From Halorutilus salinus (GTDB taxonomy: Archaea; Halobacteriota; Halobacteria; Halobacteriales; Halorutilaceae), in the NCBI RefSeq assembly GCF_026242195.1, contig NZ_RKLV01000008.1, forward strand, positions 1 to 64,000: a DNA stretch of 64,000 nt. The letters run 5' to 3'. The notes under the pieces are model-generated. The model saw only the letters and a list, made by a program, of their open reading frames with translations. It was not told where the DNA came from and searched no databases. Shown here in pieces: positions 53,049 to 61,693 of this stretch. A program made the translations under genes and the position numbers. Position 1 is the first letter of the stretch; the number at the start of each line of letters is the position of its first letter.

Positions 53049-53555
53049 TCACCGGTACTCGGAGATAGATCGATAAGGAACGTAGTAGCCGATATCGTCA
53101 ATCCACGTCGACAGCCACTCATCAGCGGTCTGTTCATCGATCTTTCCTGCATCGACCGTAGCCAACAGGACACCGACTGATCCGATAACGGTTACGCCTT
53201 GGTCTTTAGCAAACGATCGGGCATCCCCATCATCGGTCAGTAGTCGACCGTCGTGTGCGTCCGCCAAGGCAAACGCCTGTGCCTCGCCGGGATCGAGATG
53301 GGTACCGGCGACCTCCTCCCTATCTGCGACCGTCTCCGAAACCGTCGCAGTAGGAATACGGTCGTCGAGTATATCAAGTCCTGACCGTACGTACGGATGA
53401 TTATCGACGCCGTCTTTGAGTTCCTCGCGAACGACCGGCACCGTACAGACACCGGAGAGTCCTGCGACCACCCACAGCTGGTCGATATACGCAAAGTTGG
53501 AGAGGAGCGTCGTGTTCAGGACGGTCGGGTTGGCTGGAACACCGTCACCTGTCAT
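53049..53555 (-). CDS. PIN-domain toxin (DUF3368-like)
   Basis: 168 residues. PTVLNTTLLSNFAYIDQLWV holds a variant first PIN strand with Asn/Thr where Asp is typical; acidic residues follow in EELKDGVDNH and AQAFALADAHDGRLLTDDGD, and GVTVIGSVGVLLATVDAG is the family's late motif. Overlaps the antitoxin by four bases (ATGA, 53552-53555). The weak first acidic site might reduce activity. Same overall plan as the pair at 1473-2269. Confidence 0.75.
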   Translation of the reverse strand: MTGDGVPANPTVLNTTLLSNFAYIDQLWVVAGLSGVCTVPVVREELKDGVDNHPYVRSGLDILDDRIPTATVSETVADREEVAGTHLDPGEAQAFALADAHDGRLLTDDGDARSFAKDQGVTVIGSVGVLLATVDAGKIDEQTADEWLSTWIDDIGYYVPYRSISEYR

Positions 53556-53920
53556 TCGGTTCGGAAACCCTCACCGTCCGGATTCTCGTCACCGAATTCG
53601 AGTTCGCTCGCCGCTTCCACCTCATACTCTGCGTCTTCTTCGTCAACGAGTCCAAGCCGGAGCTCAGCCCCGTGCTCACGGAGTATATCACGCATCGTCC
53701 AGCGGTCGACATCAGCAAGCCTCGCGGCATCGCCGAGCGTGATCCGTTCGTGTTTGTAAAGCGCGACTGCGGCTGAGATGCGCTCTTTTTCGTGGTCTTC
53801 GAAGTATTCACGGACGAACTCTCGGAGAGCATCACCCTTACCGCCAAACACACCCGCTTCAACAGCACCCTCGATCAGAAGATCGAGGTCGTCCGGGCAG
53901 GAGCCGGTGATCCGTGCCAT
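53552..53920 (-). CDS. UPF0175-like antitoxin
   Basis: 122 residues. Central part RISAAVALYKHERITLGDAA followed by RLADVDRWTMRDILREHGAE is the UPF0175 helix-turn-helix. The N-terminal EAGVFGGKGDALREFVREYF looks like a ribbon-helix-helix-type segment. The acidic tail (EDAEYEVEAASELEFGDENP) would bind the toxin. Partner of the overlapping PIN gene. A 165-base gap without features separates it from the next gene. Confidence 0.75.
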   Translation of the reverse strand: MARITGSCPDDLDLLIEGAVEAGVFGGKGDALREFVREYFEDHEKERISAAVALYKHERITLGDAARLADVDRWTMRDILREHGAELRLGLVDEEDAEYEVEAASELEFGDENPDGEGFRTE

Positions 53921-54085
53921 CGTTGTATCCCAGACTACGTCCGCATACTACTTATGAACTTCGCCAGAAACTCATGGATCGAGAGTGTCTCGAATACGCT
54001 CAGAAGATATAGCGGTATGTGATATATCGCCTCAGACGGACGTGCGGGCATCGAAAGCCGTCCAAAGATAAGGGTCGACAACCGC

Positions 54086-54835
54086 CTACTGCAGGACAGT
54101 GTATGTAACGAGCACGAGTACGGCGAACGCGAGGACGATAGAGCCGTAGAAGAACGACGGGCGCGTGCGGCGCGTCGTCGTGTAGACCACGTAGCCGATA
54201 CGTCCGCCGTCAAGCACCGGATGTAGATTCTCCTCCGAACCTTCGGGACGTTCGCGGTACGTGATACCGACCTTCTCAACGCTGTGTCCCGCTCCGACAG
54301 CCTCGGCGCAGATCTCCGTCTCTATACCGAAGCCGTCCTCGGTGAGGTCGAGTTCGCGCGCCGAGTCGAGCGTGAACGCGCGGTACCCCGTAAGGATGTC
54401 GCCGAGGTACTCGCCGTGCGCAACCGCGAACTCGGCGTTGAATATACGGTTGCCTACGTAGTTGAGACGGGTGAATGCGTCGGGGTTGCCCAGCCTGTTT
54501 CCGAGTACGTGATCCGCGCCTTTGTCAAGGGGGGCGAGAACGCGGTCGACCTCGCCGGGAAGGTAGGTACCGTCGCCGTCTATCATAACGACGTACGGCT
54601 TTTGGAGATGTTCAGCGATCGCCTCGCGCACCGCCTGCCCCTTGCCGCTTCCCGACTGTTCGACGACACGCGCGCCGGCTTCCTCGGCGACGGCTTGTGT
54701 GTCGTCGTCGCTCCCGCCGTCGGTTACGAGAACGTCGTAGCCCTGTTCGGTGAACCCGCGTACCACGTCGCCGACGGTCGGTTCCTCGTTGTATGTCGGG
54801 ACGAGTACGGTAACGTCCTCCTTCGCCGGCGTCAC
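54086..54835 (-). CDS. Dolichol-phosphate-type glycosyltransferase, AglJ-like
   Basis: 249 residues. GT-A family 2 domain: VTVLVPTYNEEPTVGDVVRG, VLVTDGGSDDDTQAVAEEAG, EQSGSGKGQAVREAIAEHLQ and the metal-binding VVMIDGDGTYLPGEVDRVL. GDILTGYRAFTLDSARELDL and FGIETEICAEAVGAGHSVEK match AglJ, which adds the first sugar to dolichol phosphate in haloarchaeal N-glycosylation. A hydrophobic C-terminal stretch anchors it. Overlaps the upstream metallo-hydrolase gene by four bases. No other agl genes are adjacent. Confidence 0.82.
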   Translation of the reverse strand: MTPAKEDVTVLVPTYNEEPTVGDVVRGFTEQGYDVLVTDGGSDDDTQAVAEEAGARVVEQSGSGKGQAVREAIAEHLQKPYVVMIDGDGTYLPGEVDRVLAPLDKGADHVLGNRLGNPDAFTRLNYVGNRIFNAEFAVAHGEYLGDILTGYRAFTLDSARELDLTEDGFGIETEICAEAVGAGHSVEKVGITYRERPEGSEENLHPVLDGGRIGYVVYTTTRRTRPSFFYGSIVLAFAVLVLVTYTVLQ

Positions 54836-55503
54836 AGCACCACCGTCTCGTCGGGTTCAGGTACGTGGACGGTCGCATCGTCGACACGGCGTGCGAAACC
54901 GTCGGGGTCCTGCTCTATGGGCGGGAAGGTGTCGTAATGCATCGGGAAGGCGTCGTCGACGCCGAGCCAGCCGACCGCCTTCACAGCGTCGCCGGGATCC
55001 ATCGTGAAATGATCTCCGATAGGCACCGCCGCGGCGTCGGGCGCGTAGACATCACGTATCACGGTCTTCATATCGCCAAAAAGGGACGTGTCGCCCGCGT
55101 GGTAGAAACGAGTTTCGCCGTCGTCGACGACGAAGCCCGCGGGCGTCCCTGCGTACCTGTCGAACCCGCCGTCGTCGGGCGCTCCGGACGAATGGAACGC
55201 CTTCGTCATCGTAAAGCCGACGCCCGCTTCCTCGTACGTTCCTCCGATGTTCATACCTGTCGCATCGACGCCGCGTTCGCCGTAGCACTCGGCGAGTTCG
55301 GGCTGACAGACAACCGGTGCGTCGAACAGCGGTGCGTCGCCCGCATGGTCGTGGTGTCCGTGTGTGACGGCGACAACGTCGGCGTCGAAGTCACCGGGTT
55401 CCGCATCCGTGCCGGGGTTGCCTTCGAGAAACGGGTCTACGAGTACGGTGGCTCCGCCGGCTTCGAGTTCGAAGAACGAATGTCCGTGCCAAGTTACGCG
55501 CAT
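54832..55503 (-). CDS. Metallo-beta-lactamase-fold metal-dependent hydrolase (UlaG-like)
   Basis: 223 residues. Opens MRVTWHGHSFFELEAGGATV with the conserved GHSFF; the zinc motif is VVAVTHGHHDHAGDAPLFDA (H-x-H-x-D-H), with AFHSSG, RFYHAGDTSLFGDM and AFPMHYDTFPPIEQD supplying the remaining His/Asp ligands. Belongs to the broad YtkL/UlaG-like group of predicted hydrolases; substrate unknown. Overlaps AglJ-like by four bases, so co-transcribed. Confidence 0.87.
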   Translation of the reverse strand: MRVTWHGHSFFELEAGGATVLVDPFLEGNPGTDAEPGDFDADVVAVTHGHHDHAGDAPLFDAPVVCQPELAECYGERGVDATGMNIGGTYEEAGVGFTMTKAFHSSGAPDDGGFDRYAGTPAGFVVDDGETRFYHAGDTSLFGDMKTVIRDVYAPDAAAVPIGDHFTMDPGDAVKAVGWLGVDDAFPMHYDTFPPIEQDPDGFARRVDDATVHVPEPDETVVL

Positions 55504-55550
55504 ACCGGTAAACGCCGCGCCTACGTTATAACCCTAACCCTCGTTTCGCC

Positions 55551-56135
55551 TCACTCTTCTTCCTCTATCGTCTCGGGTTCGCTCACCGCCTGTGCGAGAG
55601 AGTCGAGACCGTTGACCCATTCGCTCACGAAGCCGTATTCGAGGTCTTCGAAGGCTTCGGCGTCAAACCCTTCGTCGTCGAGTATGAGCGCACCCGCCTC
55701 GGCGGTGAGTGCGAGCGCGCGATCCATGTCGTCCTCCTTCTCGGCGCGCCGAGCCTCTCGGACGTACTCGTCGACCGTACCGTCGTCCGCCGCGGAGCCG
55801 TTGTTGGTGACGTACGCCTCACACGAAGCCATGACGCCTATAAGCGAGGTCTGTACGCCTTCGAGAACCATCGCCTTGTTCTCCTCAAGCTCCTCCTCCG
55901 CCATCACGATCCGGCGTATCTCGTCTATCTCCTCCATGAAGACTTCGTCGTCTATTTCGCCGTCCTCGTACGCCTCGACAGCCTTCGTGCAGGCTATGGT
56001 GATATCGTCCTGGAGGTTGAAGAACAGACGCGCACCGTCGCCGTCGTCGTCCTCCGGGTCGAACTTCTCGTCCCGCAAACGCTCCATCCAGTTGTTCCAG
56101 CGTTCGCGGCTGTAGAACCCTTCGTCTTCTTCCAT
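55551..56135 (-). CDS. DUF2150 family protein
   Basis: 194 residues, very acidic and helical. FYSRERWNNWMERLRDEKFD, then LFFNLQDDITIACTKAVEAY and EVFMEEIDEIRRIVMAEEEL match DUF2150, a family restricted to archaea and of unknown function. Five or six long helices are expected and no membrane segment. Divergent from trm1, starts 26 bases apart. Confidence 0.8.
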   Translation of the reverse strand: MEEDEGFYSRERWNNWMERLRDEKFDPEDDDGDGARLFFNLQDDITIACTKAVEAYEDGEIDDEVFMEEIDEIRRIVMAEEELEENKAMVLEGVQTSLIGVMASCEAYVTNNGSAADDGTVDEYVREARRAEKEDDMDRALALTAEAGALILDDEGFDAEAFEDLEYGFVSEWVNGLDSLAQAVSEPETIEEEE

Positions 56136-56161
56136 GGGGGACAGAAGCCTCTCAGCGTAAA

Positions 56162-57295
56162 ATGGGTTTCGATGGTTTGTTGTTCGGACGCCGAGAAAGG
56201 GCGACGATGAAAACCGAGGGAGGCGCGCGTTTTGAGACGGAAGGCGCGTTCTACAACGACCGTATGGAGATGAACCGCGACATCACCGTCGCCGCCCTGC
56301 GCGCGTGGAAGAGGAACGTCGACCGTGACCCGCCGTCTTACCTCGACGCAAACGCGGCAAGCGGTGTGCGCGGTATACGTGCCGCCCTCACAGGGTACGA
56401 CGCGACGCTCGCCGACAGGAGCGACGAAGCCGTCGCGCTCGCGCGCAGTAACGTCGAGGAGAGCGGTGTGGGAGGACAGGCGGAGGTTGTACACGAGGAC
56501 GGTAACGTCGTCATGCGACGGTCGCGTTTCGACGTTGTCGATATCGACCCTTTCGGCTCTCCTACACAGTTCGTCGACGCGGCGTTCTCCGCGACCGACT
56601 CGCTCGCGTGTTTCACGGCGACCGACACAGCGCCGTTATGCGGTGCGCACGACTCAGGCGTGCGGCGTTACTCGTGCGTTCCTCTTAACACGTCTTACCA
56701 TGCGGAGATGGGTCTGCGTGTCCTTATCGGGGCGCTGGCGCGTACCGCGGCGCGTTACGATGTCGCAGTCACGCCTGTCCTTTCACACTCTTCGGATCAC
56801 TACAAACGCACCTACCTCGCAGTCGAGGAGGGCGCGAAGGTATCGAACGAGGCGCTCGAAGGCGTCGGCTTTCTGTCCCACTGCTTCGAATGCGGCGCGC
56901 GCGACGTTCACGAGGCGGTGGGAGCGGCGGTACCGGCGACGCTCAAACGTGACTGCACGTGCGGCGCGAGGCGACGCGTCGCGGGACCGCTCTGGATCGC
57001 ACCCGTATGCGACACGGGGTTCGTCGACGAGGTTCTCGATAAGCTCGACGATAGCATGGGGACACACGACCGCGCAACAGGGATGCTACGCATCGTACGT
57101 GACGAACTCGACACCCCGACGCATTACGATCACCACGAGGTATGTAAACGCGCCGGAGCGACGCCGTCGAAGCTCGACGAGCTTCTGGAACGTCTACGCG
57201 ACGAGGGGTACGAGGCGACGGAGGCGCACTACTCTGGCACGGCTTTCAAGACGGACGCGTCGCACGACGAACTCGTTAGGCTCGTCGCCGACTGA
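56162..57295 (+). CDS. trm1: tRNA (guanine-26-N2)-dimethyltransferase
   Basis: 377 residues. MKTEGGARFETEGAFYNDRM (from residue ~16) is the typical Trm1 opening; YLDANAASGVRGIRAALTGY is the SAM site and DVVDIDPFGSPTQFVDAAFS the D-x-D-P-F-G catalytic motif. The C-terminal part has Cys pairs (SHCFECGARD, RDCTCGARR) that bind zinc. Makes m2,2G26 in tRNA. The ATG at 56162 adds a short extension compared with ATG 56207; either could be used. Confidence 0.9.
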   Translation: MGFDGLLFGRRERATMKTEGGARFETEGAFYNDRMEMNRDITVAALRAWKRNVDRDPPSYLDANAASGVRGIRAALTGYDATLADRSDEAVALARSNVEESGVGGQAEVVHEDGNVVMRRSRFDVVDIDPFGSPTQFVDAAFSATDSLACFTATDTAPLCGAHDSGVRRYSCVPLNTSYHAEMGLRVLIGALARTAARYDVAVTPVLSHSSDHYKRTYLAVEEGAKVSNEALEGVGFLSHCFECGARDVHEAVGAAVPATLKRDCTCGARRRVAGPLWIAPVCDTGFVDEVLDKLDDSMGTHDRATGMLRIVRDELDTPTHYDHHEVCKRAGATPSKLDELLERLRDEGYEATEAHYSGTAFKTDASHDELVRLVAD

Positions 57296-57340
57296 ACCGG
57301 AGAGAAAGAGGTTTGTCGTAAGCGCCCGGTTTTGGACTGT

Positions 57341-58072
57341 ATGTCAGACGCAGACACGGAACCGAAGGTCGTCGTGGTCGGCGCGGGACCTGCGGGTCTG
57401 TCCGCCGCCGTCTTCGCAGGACGCGCAGGCTTCGAAACGACGGTTGTCGAGAACGGTAGCTCGATTCTGAGCAGAAACGCACATCTTGAAAACTTCCTCG
57501 GATTCCCTGCAGGCGTAAACTCGCGCCTACTCCTCGACATGGGACGCGACCAAGCCGAACGTTCGGGCGCGGGGTTCGTGGACGCAGAAGTCGAAGCCGT
57601 CGAGAGGGACGGCACGGGCTTCGTCGTCAGTACCGACGACGGCGACCACGAAGCCGACTACGTCGTCGTCGCGTCGTGGGCGGACGCCTCGTTGGTCGAC
57701 GGCTTCGACATCGAAACGACCCAGCAGGGTTCGAAGACGTACGTCGAGACACAGGACGGACGTACGGGCGTCGAAGGTCTGTACGTCGCCGGACGTCTCG
57801 CGGGACAGCCTCACCAGACGGTAGTAAACGCGGGGCACGGCGCGAAGACGGCGCTGTCGATGGTACACGACTCCGACGTTTCGTTCTACCACGACTGGGT
57901 CGCCCCCGAAGGCTACTTCACCGACCGCGGGCGCGAGGTACCACCGGGATGCGAGGAGGTTTCCGAGGAGGAACGCAAGGAGCGCGAGAAGGAGTCACTG
58001 CGCGTGATGCGCGGCTACTTCGACGAACCCCATCCCGAAGAACCGACGCCGCATCCGAGTCAGGAAGGCTGA
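57341..58072 (+). CDS. FAD-dependent pyridine nucleotide oxidoreductase-like protein
   Basis: 243 residues. KVVVVGAGPAGLSAAVFAGR is the FAD-binding G-x-G-x-x-G fold and ETTVVENGS the acidic ribose-binding strand end. GVEGLYVAGRLAGQPHQTVV is the second FAD motif (G-D/R region of thioredoxin-reductase-like flavoproteins). The NAD(P) domain and the redox CxxC of thioredoxin reductase are absent, so it is a short single-domain type seen in haloarchaea. An ATG at 57332 lies three codons upstream. C-terminal 50 residues are charged and Pro-rich. Role unknown. Confidence 0.8.
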   Translation: MSDADTEPKVVVVGAGPAGLSAAVFAGRAGFETTVVENGSSILSRNAHLENFLGFPAGVNSRLLLDMGRDQAERSGAGFVDAEVEAVERDGTGFVVSTDDGDHEADYVVVASWADASLVDGFDIETTQQGSKTYVETQDGRTGVEGLYVAGRLAGQPHQTVVNAGHGAKTALSMVHDSDVSFYHDWVAPEGYFTDRGREVPPGCEEVSEEERKEREKESLRVMRGYFDEPHPEEPTPHPSQEG

Positions 58073-58090
58073 CGGACGTAGGACGGTGTA

Positions 58091-58762
58091 TCAACCCGAA
58101 CCGTCTACGAAGACGCCGTCGTCCGTACGCGGTACCGTATCGGTGGAGTCGAAACGGAGTATACCGTCGAGCTCCTCACCGAGACCTACGTTACGTATCC
58201 AGTCCGCTGTGTCGGAGCCGGTGACTGAGTCACGTACGTCTTGGGCAACCTCGTCGTTGACGCCGCCGTCGTAGTGGGCTTCGACGAGACGTACGCCTGC
58301 GGTGTCTTCGGGCGTCGGTTCGCCATACCTTCCCGCCGCAACGAGCCACGTCTCGCGGTCGCGTTCAGCGAGAACCTCGGCGACCGCGCGTGCGTTAACC
58401 GTACTGGCGACGAGGATGTTCTCGTGCGCACCTATACTTTCGACCGCACGTGTACCGTTCGTTGTGAGCATGCCCACACGCGCGCCTTCGAGGTCGTGGT
58501 CGCCGAACGAAGACGGGAGGGGCAGGAGGTCGAAGCCGTCGACTGGCGCGCCCGCCTGTTCGCCGACGAGTACGGCGTCTTCGACCCTCTCCGCGAACCC
58601 ACGCGCCTCCTCTATACCGCCGAAGGGCTTGACATACTCGGCACCCTGTTCGAGGAGACGTACGATAGCCGTCGACGCCATTATAACGTCAACCACGACG
58701 AAGTCGGCGTCGGGCGTCGGTGACGGTACGTCTTCGAGACGGTCGACGCGCCTGACGGTCAC
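58091..58762 (-). CDS. comB: 2-phosphosulfolactate phosphatase
   Basis: 223 residues, ComB family, which removes phosphate from 2-phosphosulfolactate in coenzyme M synthesis. Seen: ADFVVVDVIMASTAIVRLLE, LVGEQAGAPVDGFDLLPLPS (E-x-G...F), GARVGMLTTNGTRAVESIGA and ILVASTVNARAVAEVLAERD. The acidic Mg-binding D and E residues of these motifs are present. Haloarchaea do not make methane, so the product sulfolactate probably has another fate. Overlaps the upstream phosphotransferase by four bases. Confidence 0.85.
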   Translation of the reverse strand: MTVRRVDRLEDVPSPTPDADFVVVDVIMASTAIVRLLEQGAEYVKPFGGIEEARGFAERVEDAVLVGEQAGAPVDGFDLLPLPSSFGDHDLEGARVGMLTTNGTRAVESIGAHENILVASTVNARAVAEVLAERDRETWLVAAGRYGEPTPEDTAGVRLVEAHYDGGVNDEVAQDVRDSVTGSDTADWIRNVGLGEELDGILRFDSTDTVPRTDDGVFVDGSG

Positions 58763-59805
58763 GTCTCCTCCGTCATACTCAGTGCGTTGTCCGCGAGCAA
58801 CGGTACGCCTTCTTCCATCATGGCGTAGAAGCTACTGTCGCTGTTGCCCATGAGGTAACGCGCGTAGAACATCTCACCGAGGGCGCACATCTTGTACGCC
58901 GCGAGTACGCGGTAGAAACGCGCGTTCTCGACAGTCATACCCGACGCCTCCTCGTACATACCGACGACTTCGTCACGCGACGGGTAGCCCTCCTTCTTCG
59001 TAAACTGAGGTAGCATCGTCCGCGTGATCTTCGACTCATCGTCGCCTTCGTCGCGCCAGAAGAAAAGGAGCCATCCGAGGTCACAGAGCGGATCGCCGAG
59101 TGCGCTCATCTCCCAGTCGAGAACGCCCGCGATACGCGGCGCGTCGGGCTCGAAGATGAGGTTGTCGAACTTGTAGTCGCCGTGGACGAGACCGCCGGCA
59201 TGGTCGTCGGGTGCGTTGTCTTCTAGCCAGTCGCCGACCTCGCGTAACGCGGGTACGTTGCGCTCGTCGGTCGTCGTGTCGAACGCCCACTCTATCTGCT
59301 CCGTCCACCGCTCGACCTGTCGACGCGTGAAGCCCTGAGGGTTGCCGAAGTCGCCGAGACCGACGTCCTCAACATCGGTACCGTGTATAGAGGCGAGTGT
59401 TTCGACGACCTCCTCGGCGACCTCCCTGCGCGTTTCGGGGTCGGCGAAGCGGTCGGGTTCGGAGAAACGTACCACGTCGCCGTACAGGCGTTCCATCGTA
59501 TAGAACTCGCACCCCATAACGTCGCGGTTCCTGCAGACACCGACCGTACGCGGCACGGGAACCTCGGTCTCCTGCAAAGCCTCCATGACGGTGTACTCAC
59601 GGACGACGTCGTGCGCCGTCTCGGCGGTCTCGCCCGGAGGGGGACGGCGGAGAACGAGGTCGTGGTCGCCCCAAGATACGAAGACCGTCTCGTTCGAGAA
59701 GCCTTCGTCGTGTCGCTCGAACTCGAACGCGTCCCCACCGCCGAGACGGTCGGTGAGAAAGCCGCGTAACCCATCCTCGTCGACGAGTTCGTCTGAGTCT
59801 GTCAT
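58759..59805 (-). CDS. Phosphotransferase family (APH-like) protein, ACAD10/11-type
   Basis: 348 residues from ATG 59805 (the longer frame to 59952 is basic and unlike the family; GAGTTAAGG lies about 28 bases upstream). Kinase-like fold: the lobe opening HDEGFSNETVFVSWGDHDLV, then DHAGGLVHGDYKFDNLIFEP with catalytic HGD-x-K-x-x-N, and AGVLDWEMSALGDPLCDLGW with the metal DxE/D. This group occurs with acyl-CoA dehydrogenases, and one is divergent here (59898). Likely phosphorylates a hydroxyacyl-type substrate before oxidation, by analogy to ACAD10/11 fusions. Confidence 0.85.
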   Translation of the reverse strand: MTDSDELVDEDGLRGFLTDRLGGGDAFEFERHDEGFSNETVFVSWGDHDLVLRRPPPGETAETAHDVVREYTVMEALQETEVPVPRTVGVCRNRDVMGCEFYTMERLYGDVVRFSEPDRFADPETRREVAEEVVETLASIHGTDVEDVGLGDFGNPQGFTRRQVERWTEQIEWAFDTTTDERNVPALREVGDWLEDNAPDDHAGGLVHGDYKFDNLIFEPDAPRIAGVLDWEMSALGDPLCDLGWLLFFWRDEGDDESKITRTMLPQFTKKEGYPSRDEVVGMYEEASGMTVENARFYRVLAAYKMCALGEMFYARYLMGNSDSSFYAMMEEGVPLLADNALSMTEET

Positions 59806-59897
59806 CGGGTGTAGGTACGGACGGAGGTTCCTTAACTCTGTTTCCGACCCGGCGTACACCGCGCTGAACTTAACCGTGCGCACCGACACGTACGTGT

Positions 59898-61139
59898 ATG
59901 GAGATAGAGTACGACGGTTCGGAGGTGGCGCGCGAGTACGCCGAGACGACACGCGAACTCCTCGATGAGGTGGTGATACCGCGCGAACGTGAGCTACTCC
60001 GGAACCGCGACGAGTTCGAAAGCCGTGACAGGCTTAATTCGGCCGTGGACGAACTCCGCGACGAGGCGCGCGAACGCGGCGTCTACGCACCCCAGATACC
60101 CGAGGAGTACGGCGGTCAGGGTCTGTCGCTAACCGACGTCCTACCGACGTTTGAGGAGGCGGGTCGGTCGCTTCTGGGTCCCGGCGCGTTACGTATCTCA
60201 GCCCCCGACGAGGGTAACATGCATACGATCGAACTCGCGGGGAGCGAGGAGCAGAAGGAGAGATGGTTACGACCTCTCGTCAAGGGCGAGGCGCGTAGCG
60301 CCTTCTCTATGACCGAGCCTCATGGGGGCGCGGGTTCCGACCCCAAGATGATACGTACGACGGCGGAGCGCGACGGAGACGAGTGGGTCATCGACGGACA
60401 CAAATGGTGGACATCGCAGGGTGTCGAAGCCGATGTCTACCTCGTGATGGCGCGTACGGACAACGACGCGCACCCGTACCGCGGATGCTCGATCTTCCTC
60501 GTCCCTGCGGACGCCGACGGCGTAGAGGTCGTGCGCGACGTTCCGCATATGGGCGAGAGCGGTATGAGCCACGCCGAGATGCGTTACGACAACGTCCGTG
60601 TCCCCGACGAAGCGATGCTTGGTACGGAGAACGCGGGCTTCATGATAGCCCAACAGCGCCTCGGACCCGCGCGTCTTACACACTGCATGCGTTTCGCGGG
60701 TATGGCAGACAGAGCGCTCGGTATCGCCGTCGCTTACGCGTCGAACCGCCACGCCTTCGGCGACCGTCTCGCCGACAAGCAGGAGACGCGTTTCAAGATC
60801 GTCGACGCACGGACGCGTCTACACGCTGTACGGACGATGGTGCGTCACGCCGCGCGTGAGGTGGAGAACGACAGACGAGCACGCGTCGAGGTGGCTATGT
60901 CCAAGACGTTCGCCGCCAACGTCGTACAGGAAGCCATCGACACCGCGGTACAGGTCTGTGGGGGGAACGGTATAGGCAAAGACCTGCCCCTCGCCGACTT
61001 CTACGAGAACGTCCGCGCGTTCCGTATAGTCGACGGCGCGGACGAGGTGCATAAACGTTCGATAGCGAAACGCGTCTTCGACGACGACGCCGTCGACGAC
61101 TCCGAACTCGAAAACCTGACGAGGTACGGCGGGTTCTGA
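59898..61139 (+). CDS. Acyl-CoA dehydrogenase
   Basis: 413 residues. Oxidises acyl-CoA to enoyl-CoA with FAD. AFSMTEPHGGAGSDPKMIRT is the FAD/substrate motif; WVIDGHKWWTSQGVEADVYL follows; FGDRLADKQETRFKIVDART and VQVCGGNGIGKDLPLADFYE with the ending FRIVDGADEVHKRSIAKRVF are further diagnostic blocks. The C-terminal RIVDGADEVH region aligns with long-chain/ACAD10-11-type enzymes. GAACTTAACC about 28 bases upstream serves ATG 59898. Divergent from the phosphotransferase gene, 92 bases away, so they are probably co-regulated. Confidence 0.9.
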   Translation: MEIEYDGSEVAREYAETTRELLDEVVIPRERELLRNRDEFESRDRLNSAVDELRDEARERGVYAPQIPEEYGGQGLSLTDVLPTFEEAGRSLLGPGALRISAPDEGNMHTIELAGSEEQKERWLRPLVKGEARSAFSMTEPHGGAGSDPKMIRTTAERDGDEWVIDGHKWWTSQGVEADVYLVMARTDNDAHPYRGCSIFLVPADADGVEVVRDVPHMGESGMSHAEMRYDNVRVPDEAMLGTENAGFMIAQQRLGPARLTHCMRFAGMADRALGIAVAYASNRHAFGDRLADKQETRFKIVDARTRLHAVRTMVRHAAREVENDRRARVEVAMSKTFAANVVQEAIDTAVQVCGGNGIGKDLPLADFYENVRAFRIVDGADEVHKRSIAKRVFDDDAVDDSELENLTRYGGF

Positions 61140-61176
61140 CCGCCACGGTTTTGCGTCGTGAACCCGACGGATCCGT

Positions 61177-61692
61177 ATGGGCGACACGACAGCGACGTTA
61201 CATACTTCCGAGGGCGATGTAGAGATAGAGCTATACGAAGACCGCGCGCCGCGAACAGTCGAAAACTTCGTCGGTCTCGCAACGGGTGAGAAGACGTGGA
61301 CGGATCCCGATACGGGTGACGAGATCGAGGGCGAACCCCTGTACGACGACGTTCTCTTCCACCGCGTCATAGACGGCTTCATGGTACAGACGGGTGACCC
61401 GACGGGGACAGGACGAGGCGGTCCAGGGTACACTTTCGACGACGAGTTCCACGACGAGCTTCGACACGACGGCTCCGGCGTCATCTCCATGGCGAACTCG
61501 GGACCCGACACGAACGGCTCGCAGTTCTTCATTACGCTCGACGAGACGCCGCATCTTGACGACAGACACGCCGTCTTCGGACGCGTTACGGACGGTATGG
61601 AGGTCGTACGTTCGGTAGGCGACGTAGAGACCGACGGGGACGACAGACCGGTTGAGGATGTCGTCCTCAGATCCGTGACGATCGACGGCTGA
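61177..61692 (+). CDS. Cyclophilin-type peptidyl-prolyl isomerase
   Basis: 171 residues. Catalyses cis-trans isomerisation at proline. [20 protein letters not shown] carries the active Arg and Phe, [20 protein letters not shown] and the His of [20 protein letters not shown] complete the site. No signal peptide, so cytosolic. Standard length. Its stop is one base from the stop of the next, convergent gene. Confidence 0.92.
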   Translation: MGDTTATLHTSEGDVEIELYEDRAPRTVENFVGLATGEKTWTDPDTGDEIEGEPLYDDVLFHRVIDGFMVQTGDPTGTGRGGPGYTFDDEFHDELRHDGSGVISMANSGPDTNGSQFFITLDETPHLDDRHAVFGRVTDGMEVVRSVGDVETDGDDRPVEDVVLRSVTIDG

Positions 61693-61693
61693 G

